From the NCBI GenBank assembly GCA_900555035.1, contig USJX01000101.1, forward strand, positions 1 to 8,596: DNA of 8,596 nucleotides, given 5' to 3'. The stretch is from an uncultured Prevotella sp. Its GTDB lineage: Bacteria > Bacteroidota > Bacteroidia > Bacteroidales > Bacteroidaceae. The position numbers were made by a program, and so were the translations under genes. Of this stretch, positions 1 through 6,605 are shown piece by piece (within the stretch, counting starts at the first letter, position 1; each line of letters opens with the position of its first letter). The notes below the pieces were generated by a model, which worked only from the letters and a program-made list of their open reading frames with translations, was not told where the DNA came from and did no database searches.

Positions 1-54
1 AAAATTGACAAAAGAAAAGAGCTTATTGTTGATTTTGTGATGGCAACATTCTAA
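1..54 (+). CDS. C-terminal end of an unidentified gene, cut by the window edge
   Basis: Frame 1 is open from the first base and reads KIDKRKELIVDFVMATF before a TAA at 52-54. The mix of charged and hydrophobic residues looks like a helical protein tail, and a strong hairpin begins 10 bases after the stop, as expected at a gene end. The fragment is too short to name a family. It converges on the minus-strand genes that fill the rest of the window. It could be chance, since 17 open codons are not rare in AT-rich DNA. Confidence 0.4.
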   Translation, partial: KIDKRKELIVDFVMATF

Positions 55-64
55 CAAATTATGA

Positions 65-95
65 CCTCAATGGAAGTCTATACTTTCCATTGAGG
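65..95. terminator. 11-bp perfect hairpin, probable terminator for the left-edge gene
   Basis: CCTCAATGGAA (65-75) is exactly complementary to TTCCATTGAGG (85-95) around a 9-base loop. It begins 10 bases after the stop of the plus-strand fragment at the left edge, the usual place for an intrinsic terminator. There is no uninterrupted T-run directly after the stem on either strand, so classical Rho-independent action is uncertain. It might also stop transcription arriving from the minus-strand side. Confidence 0.5.
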
Positions 96-341
96 CTGCA
101 AATCTATCGCTTTATTTTTCGTCCGAACTTGAGCTTTACTATTCGAGTTGCTTGTCGCAAACGTTATGGTGCTGTCATCGCCACGTTCCAGTCCATACTT
201 TTCATTAACCTCTGCAAGTTACTCAAATATTTTTTGAAAAGCGGCAATATTCTACGGAATATTTTCAAAAACGCCGTAGAATATTACCTGTATTGTCCTT
301 GTTTTATACCCAGGGACGATAATTATCTCTAAATCTTCCTC
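78..341 (-). pseudogene. Possible decayed gene remnant with two in-frame stops
   Basis: No intact gene lies between 55 and 364. On the minus strand, the frame from 341 to 78 reads like protein, for example EIIIVPGYKTRTIQVIFYG, then NIAAFQKIFE, then LAEVNEKYGLERGDDS and KNKAIDLQPQWKV, ending at TAG (80-78). It is interrupted by TAG at 254-252 and TAA at 221-219 and has no credible start. The composition (E, K, D, N, T, Q) is far more protein-like than the opposite frame. I do not recognise a family. It is out of frame with the 455-residue gene just upstream, so it could be a shifted former extension, an unrelated remnant, or chance. Confidence 0.2.
246..285. repeat. 12-bp inverted repeat with a third overlapping half-site
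   Basis: AATATTCTACGG (246-257) is perfectly complementary to CCGTAGAATATT (274-285) with a 16-base spacer. A competing smaller hairpin pairs AATATTC (246-252) with GAATATT (257-263), and TTTTGAAAA (232-240) can pair with TTTTCAAAA (262-270). On the minus strand the 12-bp stem is followed by GCCGCTTTTC, so it could work as a weak terminator for the 455-residue gene that ends at 365. It could also be an operator-like palindrome or an end of a decayed mobile element. Confidence 0.45.
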
Positions 342-364
342 TTAACTTCCCTCCAATCTCCTCC

Positions 365-1732
365 TCAAAAACTTCTCATAAAATCCTCCCTTTTCTCCAG
401 CTTATAATACAGATCCTGGGCGGTATGATAATCGGGATCGGAATCTGCAAGCCACTCATCAAAGGGGCGGTTGTGGTTCATCTGCGTTTCCTGCTTGCGA
501 AACGATTCCACCACGCACCTCTTTTCTACTTCCGGAAACATCAGGTTCATGCGGGCGGCAAAGGCTGACTTGTCCTTATCCTCCTTCACCATGTGGAACG
601 TATATTTCATCAGACACCACACAATGTACCAGTCCTGCTGCTTCGTGATGTTGCCCTTTAGCCAGAACTCCAGCTTCTCCTTCAGCTTGGCTGGATCCAC
701 CCAGTTGGCAAAGAACGAATCGCCATGTCGCTCATACTCATCAGCCCTGGCTATTTCTACCGCCAACATATTATGCTCTCCCTGAAACTTAAACAGCGTT
801 TCAAAATCCCCGGGCGAAGCCTCCTCTCTTACAAGCATGTGGACAAGCTCCTCCTCATTCTCCTCATCCTCCACATTATTGAACCAGACTGAACACAGCG
901 TATAATTGTTGTATTTCCCCTCTACTTCACTCATCACTTTCTGTAAGCTCAAAGTGGTAATATCTATTCTTCTCTCTTTCAGATGACGCTTCTGCACCTT
1001 GGCTACATGCTCCAGATGAGCAGGTAGCGTATGCTCATCAAAGTCTCGCTTCACGTAATGATAAATAATCACAGCCTCCTGGTCGGTGCGGAAAACCCGG
1101 GTTCTATACAGGTCGGTAAAGTCATTATAAATACAGGTAACCGTGGCGACGGTCTTCTCCAAGGCCAACTTCAATCCGGAAGAGATAAAGTTCTTGTAGT
1201 GAGACTCGTAGTTCGAGAGGTCAGCACCAGCCGGAGCCTCCTGCTTCTCCCACCGCTTGAAAATATCCTCAGCGCAGGGCATCTGACCATAATCCTCCAC
1301 ATCCAGCAGATAGTCTGCATGCTTTCGGGCGATGTTCTTAATGTCATTCAGAACCTTCTCTAAGATTTCCGTATAGATAGCCATCAGTTCATTATCATAG
1401 CTCTTATATATGGTAATATAGACTTTCTTATGGAGCTTATGAATATATTTAAGAAAATCTGTCAATTGCTCGGCAAGGTCTTGGTAAATACGATAATAAT
1501 GAGTAAGACCCTTATGCTTTCCTACATTCCATCGGAAGTCTTCTATAGCATATTGAATCTCCTTACATAAATGTTCAGCCTCTCTTTTAAACTGGACAAC
1601 ATCTTCCATGGTTATAGGAGTGTATTTCTTGGCTCCTGTAGCCTCATCTATAACAAACAGGTCTTCTTCTGATTTGATTTTCAGACGAACCCCGTAACGA
1701 TTATCGGTTGTGGGTAATTCCTCAGATTCCAT
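365..1732 (-). CDS. Hypothetical 455-residue, mostly helical protein
   Basis: An ORF of 455 residues starting at ATG 1732 and ending with TGA at 367-365. I do not recognise a family. There is no signal peptide, no membrane span, no Walker A, DEAD/H or PD-ExK motif, and no reverse-transcriptase YxDD. Residues about 40-145 look strongly helical (rich in E, K, L and I, with amphipathic spacing), a hydrophilic acidic stretch (VEDEENEEE) lies near residues 287-295, and the last 110 residues are rich in W, F, Y, E and K (EFWLKG, DWYIVWCLMKY). It is probably cytoplasmic. It shares the operon strand but starts 276 bases after hsdR ends, across a structured gap, so it may have its own promoter. The leader is A-rich with no Shine-Dalgarno site. 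A loose TACATTTT (1757-1750) resembles a Bacteroidetes -7 box, without a matching -33 box. A link to restriction is positional inference only. Confidence 0.85.
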   Translation of the reverse strand: MESEELPTTDNRYGVRLKIKSEEDLFVIDEATGAKKYTPITMEDVVQFKREAEHLCKEIQYAIEDFRWNVGKHKGLTHYYRIYQDLAEQLTDFLKYIHKLHKKVYITIYKSYDNELMAIYTEILEKVLNDIKNIARKHADYLLDVEDYGQMPCAEDIFKRWEKQEAPAGADLSNYESHYKNFISSGLKLALEKTVATVTCIYNDFTDLYRTRVFRTDQEAVIIYHYVKRDFDEHTLPAHLEHVAKVQKRHLKERRIDITTLSLQKVMSEVEGKYNNYTLCSVWFNNVEDEENEEELVHMLVREEASPGDFETLFKFQGEHNMLAVEIARADEYERHGDSFFANWVDPAKLKEKLEFWLKGNITKQQDWYIVWCLMKYTFHMVKEDKDKSAFAARMNLMFPEVEKRCVVESFRKQETQMNHNRPFDEWLADSDPDYHTAQDLYYKLEKREDFMRSF

Positions 1733-1773
1733 TTTTGTTTATGTTGTTAAAAATGTAGTTGTTTATGAAAAAG

Positions 1774-1856
1774 CGGCGTGGGAGTCCCTGTAAGCACCGG
1801 TATTCAGGTACCTGCAAGAACCTTCGGCAAGGTACAAACAAGTACAGCCCACGCCG
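1774..1856 (-). repeat. Repeat-like element with 9-bp terminal inverted repeats; possible hsdR terminator
   Basis: CGGCGTGGG (1774-1782) and CCCACGCCG (1848-1856) are perfect inverted repeats around 65 bases. Inside lie a palindrome (1805-1814), a 5-bp stem with CGGC loop (1820-1833) and GTAC-aaacaa-GTAC (1832-1845). On the minus strand the closing arm is followed at once by CTTTTTC, so the transcript would form a long GC-rich stem with a U-run, a credible terminator for hsdR readthrough. The compact structure with terminal repeats also resembles REP- or MITE-type dispersed elements. Copies elsewhere in the genome cannot be seen from here. Confidence 0.5.
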
Positions 1857-1925
1857 TAGAGGAGTGGACGCCTTGCTGTCACCGTCTTCTTGTCGAATTT
1901 CTGAATTTGCAGGTTCTGAATACCG
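1798..1925. repeat. 18-bp imperfect inverted repeat interleaved with the 1774-1856 stem
   Basis: CGGTATTCAG (1798-1807) plus ACCTGCAA (1810-1817) pairs with TTGCAGGT (1907-1914) plus CTGAATACCG (1916-1925), giving 18 base pairs interrupted only by a 2-by-1 internal loop. The spacer is 89 bases. One arm lies inside the loop of the 1774-1856 stem and the other outside it, so the two long stems must form a pseudoknot, exclude each other, or act as DNA sites rather than one folded RNA. Its length makes chance unlikely. Its function is unknown. Confidence 0.55.
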
Positions 1926-2008
1926 TAGAAGTGTCAGATAATCAGCGTCTATCGTATTATGATTATTATCTTTTTACTATCTGTTTCTTACTAAAAATTT
2001 TAAAGGGT

Positions 2009-5000
2009 TTATACTACGTTTTCTTCTTCGTCCGCCCAGTGGTCGCATTGGCGCATCACGGTTTCCAGCGCCTTCTTTGCACCCTCAGGCGGATACTTGT
2101 ATTTCTTGAGCAGTCGCTTCACCATCACGCGCATCTTCGCCCTGGCTGATTCCTTCCGGTTCCAGTCGATGGTGCGGTTACGGTGCAACACTTCCGTCAG
2201 TTCCCGGGTCAGTGCCACGAACTCCTCGTCGGAGTAAGCCTGCCGCACACCTTCGGGCGTGGAGAGCGCATCATAGAATGCCTTCTCCTCGGGCGAAAGT
2301 CCCAGGTCGTTGCCCTCTGCCTCCGCCTTCTTCATCTGCTGAGCCATCTTCAACAGTTCCTCTATCACTTCCTCGTTGGTGAGCAAGCCCTTCAGATAGT
2401 TGGAGAGACTCTGGCTGAGCATGTCGGAGAAGAGGTCGCTCTGAACCACGTTGGTCTTCTGCTGCTGCTTGATTTTCTCCTTCATCAGCTTGGTGAGCAG
2501 TTCCACCGCCAGGTTGCGCTCCTTCATGTTCTTCACCTCCTGGATGAAGGCGTCGTCGAAGAGCGAGAACTCTATCTGGCGGTCGCCGAAGAGATTGATT
2601 ACCCCGTCGGTCTTCACGCTCTGACGGAGCAGGTCGCCGATGCGCTCGTTGATTTCATGGCGGCTGATCTTGCCCTTCTGCGAGAGTTTGAGCATCATCA
2701 CGCGCAGCGCATCCATGTAGCACACCTCCGCCTTCTGCTGATCATTCAGGAGCGAACGGCAGAGCGTGGTGGCGTTGTGAAGCAGATTGCTGTGCTCCAT
2801 GAAATTCTTCTTGCGCTGAACCATGGCTGGAGAGCTCAGGAAGTTGGCTCCGCTCGTAATGGCGAAGGCACGCTTCGAGTTGTCCTGCTCGAAGAAGCCG
2901 GAATAGTCGAAACCATGAAGCTGGTCACGGCAGATTTCCATCTCTTCCTTCCATTTCACCAGGGCGGTCTTGGCGATGTCGGGGTCTCCGAAGCGGCGGC
3001 GGTCACGGTTAGTGTACTGCTGCATGGCACTCTTCAGCGCCTGCGCAATGCCTACGTAATCTACTATCAGTCCGCCTTCCTTGCCCGGGAACACTCGGTT
3101 CACTCGGGCTATTGCCTGCATCAGGTTATGACCGCTCATCGGCTTATATACGTACATGGTGGCGAGCGACGGAACATCGAAGCCCGTGAGCCACATGTCT
3201 CTTACGATGGCGATTTTCATCTCATCGTCGTTGTCCTTGAATTTTCTTGCCAGTTCCTTCTTGTAGGCTTCGTTGCCGATAATCGGCTGCCAGTCTTCGG
3301 GGTCCTGGTTCGAACCGCTCATCACCACCTTAACTTTCTCCGTCCACCCGGGGCGAAGCTCCAGCATCTTGCGGTAGATTTTGATGGCGATGCTTCGGGT
3401 GAGCGCTACGATCATTGCCTTGCCGGTGAGTTCCTGCGCACGGTTTTCCTCGTAGTGCTTCACAATATCCCTTACCAGCGTGTCGATGGTGGCGTCTTCG
3501 CCCAGAAGCACTTCCAGTCGGCTGTGCTCCTGCTTCGCCTGCCTGATCTGCTCCTCGGTAGCTCCCTCATCGGCCAGGTTGTCGAACTCATCGTTCAGCA
3601 GGTTCATCGTGTCTTCGTCGAGGTTCAGGTTCACCACACGGCTCTCGTAATAGACCGGACGGGTGGCTCCATCATCTACCGCCTGACTCATGTCGTAAAC
3701 GTCGATGTAGTTGCCGAACACTTCCTCCGTGTCTCTGTCGCGGTCGCTGATAGGCGTTCCGGTGAAGCCGATAAATGAGGCGCCTGGCAGGGCTTCTCTC
3801 ATCTTCTGGCTGAATCCCTTCTTCATCGTCAGACTCTTGTTGTCCCAGTGCTCTTCGCCGTATTGCGAGCGGTGCGCCTCATCGGTCATCACGATGATGT
3901 TGCGGCGGGTGGAGAGTGCCGAGTCGCCTTCTTCAAACTTCTGAATGGTGGTGAAGATGATTCCCCCACTCTTTCGGTTACGCAGCAGATTGCCCAGGTC
4001 TTCACGGTTCTGGGCGTTCTGTGGTTCCTGACGAAGGAAGTCCTGGCAGCGGCAGAACTGACCGAAGAGCTGGTTGTCGAGGTCCTTGCGGTCGGTTACC
4101 ACCACGATGGTTACTTCGGGCAGTCGCTGCACCAGCTGGTGGGCGTAGAACACCATGGAGAGGCTCTTGCCCGAACCCTGCGTGTGCCAGAATACGCCGA
4201 TTTTTCCGTTGCCTTCCACTGCGGTACGGGTGCGCTGCAGGGCTTTGCCCACGGCGTAGTACTGGTGGTAGGCAGTAAGAATCTTGGCGTATTTGCCCTG
4301 ATTCTTGTCGAAGCAGATGAAGTTCTGCAGGATGTCGAGCAGTCGCTGCTGCTGGAACATGCCGAGGAAGAAGGTGCGATAGTCGGCAAAGAGGGTTGAC
4401 TCGTATGAGCCGTCCACGGTCTTCCATTCCATGTAGCGTTCCAGCTTGGCGGTGATGGTTCCGGCACGGGTCTCGCTCATGTCGCTGATAACGTTGAAGG
4501 CGTTGTAGCTGAAGAGGCTTGGAACGTCCTGCTGATAGTTTCTGATCTGTTTGTAGGCATCTTCGATGGATGCGTCTTCAGAGATGGCGCTTTTCAGCTC
4601 CACCACCACGAGGGGCAATCCGTTGACCATCACCACCATGTCGCAGCGCTTGTTCTTATACTCTTCTACCCGCCACTGGTTCACCACCTTGAAGAGATTC
4701 CTTTCAGGGTGGTCGAAGTCGATGAGCTTCATCAGGGCTGTTCGTTCTTCGCCATTCTGCAGGAATCCCACCTCCAGACCGTTTTGCATCCAGAGTGTAA
4801 ACTGCTCGTTGTTCTGTTCTAAAGTACCGATGCTGATGTTGGTGATTTGCTTGATTCCTTCATCCATTGCATCGGCTGGCAGTTCTGGATTAAGCCGTCG
4901 AATCGAGGCAACCAAATCGGCACGATAGAAAGGCTCCTTTAAGTTGCGCTCCACCTCGTAGCCACATTCGTACGCATAGCCGAGTTCGTCTCGGAACAGG

Positions 5001-5053
5001 GCAATGAGCGTTTGCTCGTATGCGTCTTCGGTGAATTTCTTGTCGTCTGCCAT
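2009..5053 (-). CDS. hsdR: Type I restriction enzyme, R subunit (endonuclease and translocase)
   Basis: This 1014-residue protein is the motor and nuclease subunit of a Type I restriction enzyme. Bound to an HsdM-HsdS complex on unmethylated target sites, it uses ATP to pull in DNA and cuts at a distance. The N-terminal nuclease domain carries the PD-ExK pattern: D138 (KRCDMVV) and E152-L-K154 (VVVELKS). The SF2 motor follows, with Walker A HTQGSGKS (290-297), DEAH (391-394), FTGTP (430-434), and motif VI QAIARVNRV (646-654) preceded by TGFDVPSL (623-630). The C-terminal third is helical, as in the DUF3387 region of this family. Length is normal and no motif is missing. ATG 5053 gives the expected N-terminus; the leader is AT-rich without a Shine-Dalgarno site. 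It starts 51 bases after hsdS ends, so it is probably co-transcribed but translated independently. It is visibly more GC-rich than hsdS. Confidence 0.97.
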   Translation of the reverse strand: MADDKKFTEDAYEQTLIALFRDELGYAYECGYEVERNLKEPFYRADLVASIRRLNPELPADAMDEGIKQITNISIGTLEQNNEQFTLWMQNGLEVGFLQNGEERTALMKLIDFDHPERNLFKVVNQWRVEEYKNKRCDMVVMVNGLPLVVVELKSAISEDASIEDAYKQIRNYQQDVPSLFSYNAFNVISDMSETRAGTITAKLERYMEWKTVDGSYESTLFADYRTFFLGMFQQQRLLDILQNFICFDKNQGKYAKILTAYHQYYAVGKALQRTRTAVEGNGKIGVFWHTQGSGKSLSMVFYAHQLVQRLPEVTIVVVTDRKDLDNQLFGQFCRCQDFLRQEPQNAQNREDLGNLLRNRKSGGIIFTTIQKFEEGDSALSTRRNIIVMTDEAHRSQYGEEHWDNKSLTMKKGFSQKMREALPGASFIGFTGTPISDRDRDTEEVFGNYIDVYDMSQAVDDGATRPVYYESRVVNLNLDEDTMNLLNDEFDNLADEGATEEQIRQAKQEHSRLEVLLGEDATIDTLVRDIVKHYEENRAQELTGKAMIVALTRSIAIKIYRKMLELRPGWTEKVKVVMSGSNQDPEDWQPIIGNEAYKKELARKFKDNDDEMKIAIVRDMWLTGFDVPSLATMYVYKPMSGHNLMQAIARVNRVFPGKEGGLIVDYVGIAQALKSAMQQYTNRDRRRFGDPDIAKTALVKWKEEMEICRDQLHGFDYSGFFEQDNSKRAFAITSGANFLSSPAMVQRKKNFMEHSNLLHNATTLCRSLLNDQQKAEVCYMDALRVMMLKLSQKGKISRHEINERIGDLLRQSVKTDGVINLFGDRQIEFSLFDDAFIQEVKNMKERNLAVELLTKLMKEKIKQQQKTNVVQSDLFSDMLSQSLSNYLKGLLTNEEVIEELLKMAQQMKKAEAEGNDLGLSPEEKAFYDALSTPEGVRQAYSDEEFVALTRELTEVLHRNRTIDWNRKESARAKMRVMVKRLLKKYKYPPEGAKKALETVMRQCDHWADEEENVV

Positions 5054-5104
5054 AATGTTAATATTTTATATTTTCTTTCTCGTTATTTTCTTTCGTTGCT
5101 CTTC

Positions 5105-6334
5105 TTATTCCGGGACTTCCAGCTCGCCTGACATTAAGCGAGGGAGAAGGGTGTCGCGGAGGAGGGAGAGGCGGGAGGACTCCTTGGTCAAACTCCTTAT
5201 TTTTTCAAATATAGGATTAACCTGTATATGAAAAGCATCTATTATTTTATCAGATGGTTGTAACATCTGCATTCCCTTTATCGTCTTCGAGTTTACAGCA
5301 GTTGCTATAGAAGAAGTGCTTCCTAGAGAATTGTAGTCATATTTCTTTAGATACAAATATAGGTATTCCATATATTTATCATCTGAAAGAATGAATCTTG
5401 CAATAGCTTCATTGGTTGTGAGTTCCTTGTCTGCGATAGCTACTCTACCAACAGTTAGCTTAAAGCTTAGCAATATGGTGTTTCTAGGTACCATAATGAT
5501 ATTATGCCTATCTACAGCTTCTTTTGTTAGATATTCGCTTGAATCAGAGATGAAAATACCAGAATTTCCCATATTCGCAATAGAAACCCAAATCTTATCA
5601 GCTGGGTTGGTCGAAAACCATTTATGCTCCTTTCTCGGAGGAGTTTTGCCAATATTTATCTGATAAAAATCATCAGCTCTTCCTACTTTCCATCCTTCCG
5701 GAATCATTCCCAATTCACTATCCACGAACTTACCATCCTTGAAAGGCTCAAAGTCAACGAACCAATTCTTGAAAATAGCCTGTGCCATCTCCTCCAAATC
5801 AGCATTGATCTTGTTGTTCAACTCTATCTTCCGGTCGAGAGAAGAAAGGATGGAAGCAATGCGGCGCTGAGTTTCAAGATTCGGTAAGAGAATCTTATAA
5901 TCCTCAATTTGTTTTTGTGAGATATGAGGAATCGCAGAACCTGTATGTATTGAATTAACATAATCAACAAATTTTTTACTAAAAATGTTATAATACAAAT
6001 AATCCTGTTCTGCAAGTTCGTTATGTCTAACACATGCAACTCGTTGCGCAAGTAATAAAGGTAAATCTTCCTCTTTTATTCTTGCTTTATTTTTCCCCAC
6101 TCTTGAGCCATCCATTCCTATAACAATATCATTAGCTTGTAAGGAATAATACTCTGTTTTATCGAATGGTTCATTCCAACGCTTATCTTTTTCCGCATCC
6201 CATCGTAGATTTCCTATTGTCACATTATCTCCACGAACAACTCGAATTCCTTCTTTAGAATATTTCTTTCCGGGAAATGGAAAACCTGTAATAATCTCGC
6301 ACACATCCCCTAATCTAACTTCTTTCCACTCCAT
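5105..6334 (-). CDS. hsdS: Type I restriction-modification specificity subunit
   Basis: This 409-residue protein sets the DNA target of the methylase and nuclease. Two target recognition domains are visible: TRD1 at about 1-150 (opening WKEVRLGDVCEIITG and closing with GSAIPHISQKQIEDYKI) and TRD2 at about 212-360 (opening IPEGWKVGRADDFYQINIGK). Each is followed by a helical conserved region: residues 152-190 (ETQRRIASILSSLDRKIELN) and 365-409 (ending LLPRLMSGELEVPE). This full two-TRD layout predicts a bipartite target; the sequence itself cannot be read from the protein here. The ATG at 6334 follows the membrane ORF stop by one base and has a strong Shine-Dalgarno site. The gene is much AT-richer than hsdM and hsdR, consistent with the frequent exchange of TRDs between strains. 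No second or inverted hsdS copy is present in the window. Confidence 0.96.
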   Translation of the reverse strand: MEWKEVRLGDVCEIITGFPFPGKKYSKEGIRVVRGDNVTIGNLRWDAEKDKRWNEPFDKTEYYSLQANDIVIGMDGSRVGKNKARIKEEDLPLLLAQRVACVRHNELAEQDYLYYNIFSKKFVDYVNSIHTGSAIPHISQKQIEDYKILLPNLETQRRIASILSSLDRKIELNNKINADLEEMAQAIFKNWFVDFEPFKDGKFVDSELGMIPEGWKVGRADDFYQINIGKTPPRKEHKWFSTNPADKIWVSIANMGNSGIFISDSSEYLTKEAVDRHNIIMVPRNTILLSFKLTVGRVAIADKELTTNEAIARFILSDDKYMEYLYLYLKKYDYNSLGSTSSIATAVNSKTIKGMQMLQPSDKIIDAFHIQVNPIFEKIRSLTKESSRLSLLRDTLLPRLMSGELEVPE

Positions 6335-6335
6335 A

Positions 6336-6602
6336 CTATTTCCTCCCTAATTTCTTTTCCAAAAAACTCTTTCTGCCATAATACCCCCTTTCTGCAAAAC
6401 TCATCGGAAACATAGAGGTGCTTTCTATAGCCTCATACTCATCCCTCAAGTCTTGAAGAAGATCATTTTGCTGCTTTTGATAGAAATGTTCTTGGTCTTT
6501 CTTCTGCTTACGATAAATTACAACAGAAACAACTATAGCAACCACAGACGCCACTACAGCCATCAAAGAGAAAAGCCCAGAATATTCATTTAAAAACTCC
6601 AT
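6336..6602 (-). CDS. Small single-span membrane protein inside the restriction operon
   Basis: This 88-residue protein is not a standard Type I component and I cannot name a family. Residues about 7-30 form one hydrophobic segment (FSLMAVVASVVAIVVSVVIY) followed at once by YRKQKK, so the positive-inside rule puts the C-terminal part in the cytoplasm. Residues 32-57 (rich in K, Q, E, D) look like a coiled coil, and the tail (GYYGRKSFLEKKLGRK) is basic. It lies 3 bases after hsdM and 1 base before hsdS, in the same direction. GGGAGG (6616-6611), inside the last hsdM codons, is a good Shine-Dalgarno site 8 bases before its ATG, supporting real translation. It might tether or regulate the HsdM-HsdS complex, or be an unrelated small gene carried along; neither is shown by the sequence. 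Confidence 0.8.
   Translation of the reverse strand: MEFLNEYSGLFSLMAVVASVVAIVVSVVIYRKQKKDQEHFYQKQQNDLLQDLRDEYEAIESTSMFPMSFAERGYYGRKSFLEKKLGRK
6341..6347 (-). promoter_or_regulatory. Strong Shine-Dalgarno site for hsdS inside the preceding ORF
   Basis: The minus strand reads GGGAGGA (6347-6341), six bases before the hsdS ATG at 6334. It overlaps the LGRK-stop codons of the membrane protein gene. Strong Shine-Dalgarno sites are uncommon in Bacteroidetes, and neither hsdM nor hsdR has one here. The layout suggests that hsdS translation is coupled to that of the membrane ORF. Confidence 0.6.
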
Positions 6603-6605
6603 ACC

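Larger units (their letters stand above)
1733..2008. other. Intergenic region between hsdR and the 455-residue gene, dense in inverted repeats
   Basis: This 276-base gap holds no convincing gene. Starting at its hsdR end, the first 70-80 bases (2008-1935) are AT-rich and plain. The middle (about 1774-1930) is more GC-rich and full of palindromes: the stem pair 1774-1782/1848-1856, the stem pair 1798-1817/1907-1925, the 10-base palindrome CAGGTACCTG (1805-1814), and the small hairpin ACCTT-CGGC-AAGGT (1820-1833). The last 40 bases before the 455-residue gene are again AT-rich and should contain its leader. The pattern fits an interspersed repeat or a structured RNA more than a simple promoter region. 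Confidence 0.6.

Noticed and set aside
90..332. An 80-codon plus-strand frame in the left gap
   Set aside because: It begins at ATT rather than a normal start and overlaps the hairpin at 65-95. Its composition (many F, I, Y, C, R) looks like a complement of the more protein-like minus frame.
1733..2008. Integron attC-type recombination site, or retron RNA, in the structured gap
   Set aside because: No GTTRRRY/RYYYAAC core pair brackets the stems, and the window has no integrase or reverse transcriptase.
1759..2149. Plus-strand frames of 60 and 123 codons across the hsdR downstream gap
   Set aside because: Both run through the inverted repeats, and the longer one runs into the 3' end of hsdR on the opposite strand. 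The basic, cysteine-containing translation reflects the repeat sequence rather than a gene.
2183..3778. A 531-codon open frame on the plus strand opposite hsdR
   Set aside because: Its codons are exactly antiparallel to those of hsdR, the usual source of long shadow frames in GC-richer genes. The translation is rich in H, L and V with no domain, while hsdR on the other strand has every expected motif.
5105..6334. Phase-variable, invertible hsdS locus
   Set aside because: Only one hsdS is present. There is no silent half-gene, no matching inverted repeat inside hsdS, and no recombinase gene in the window.
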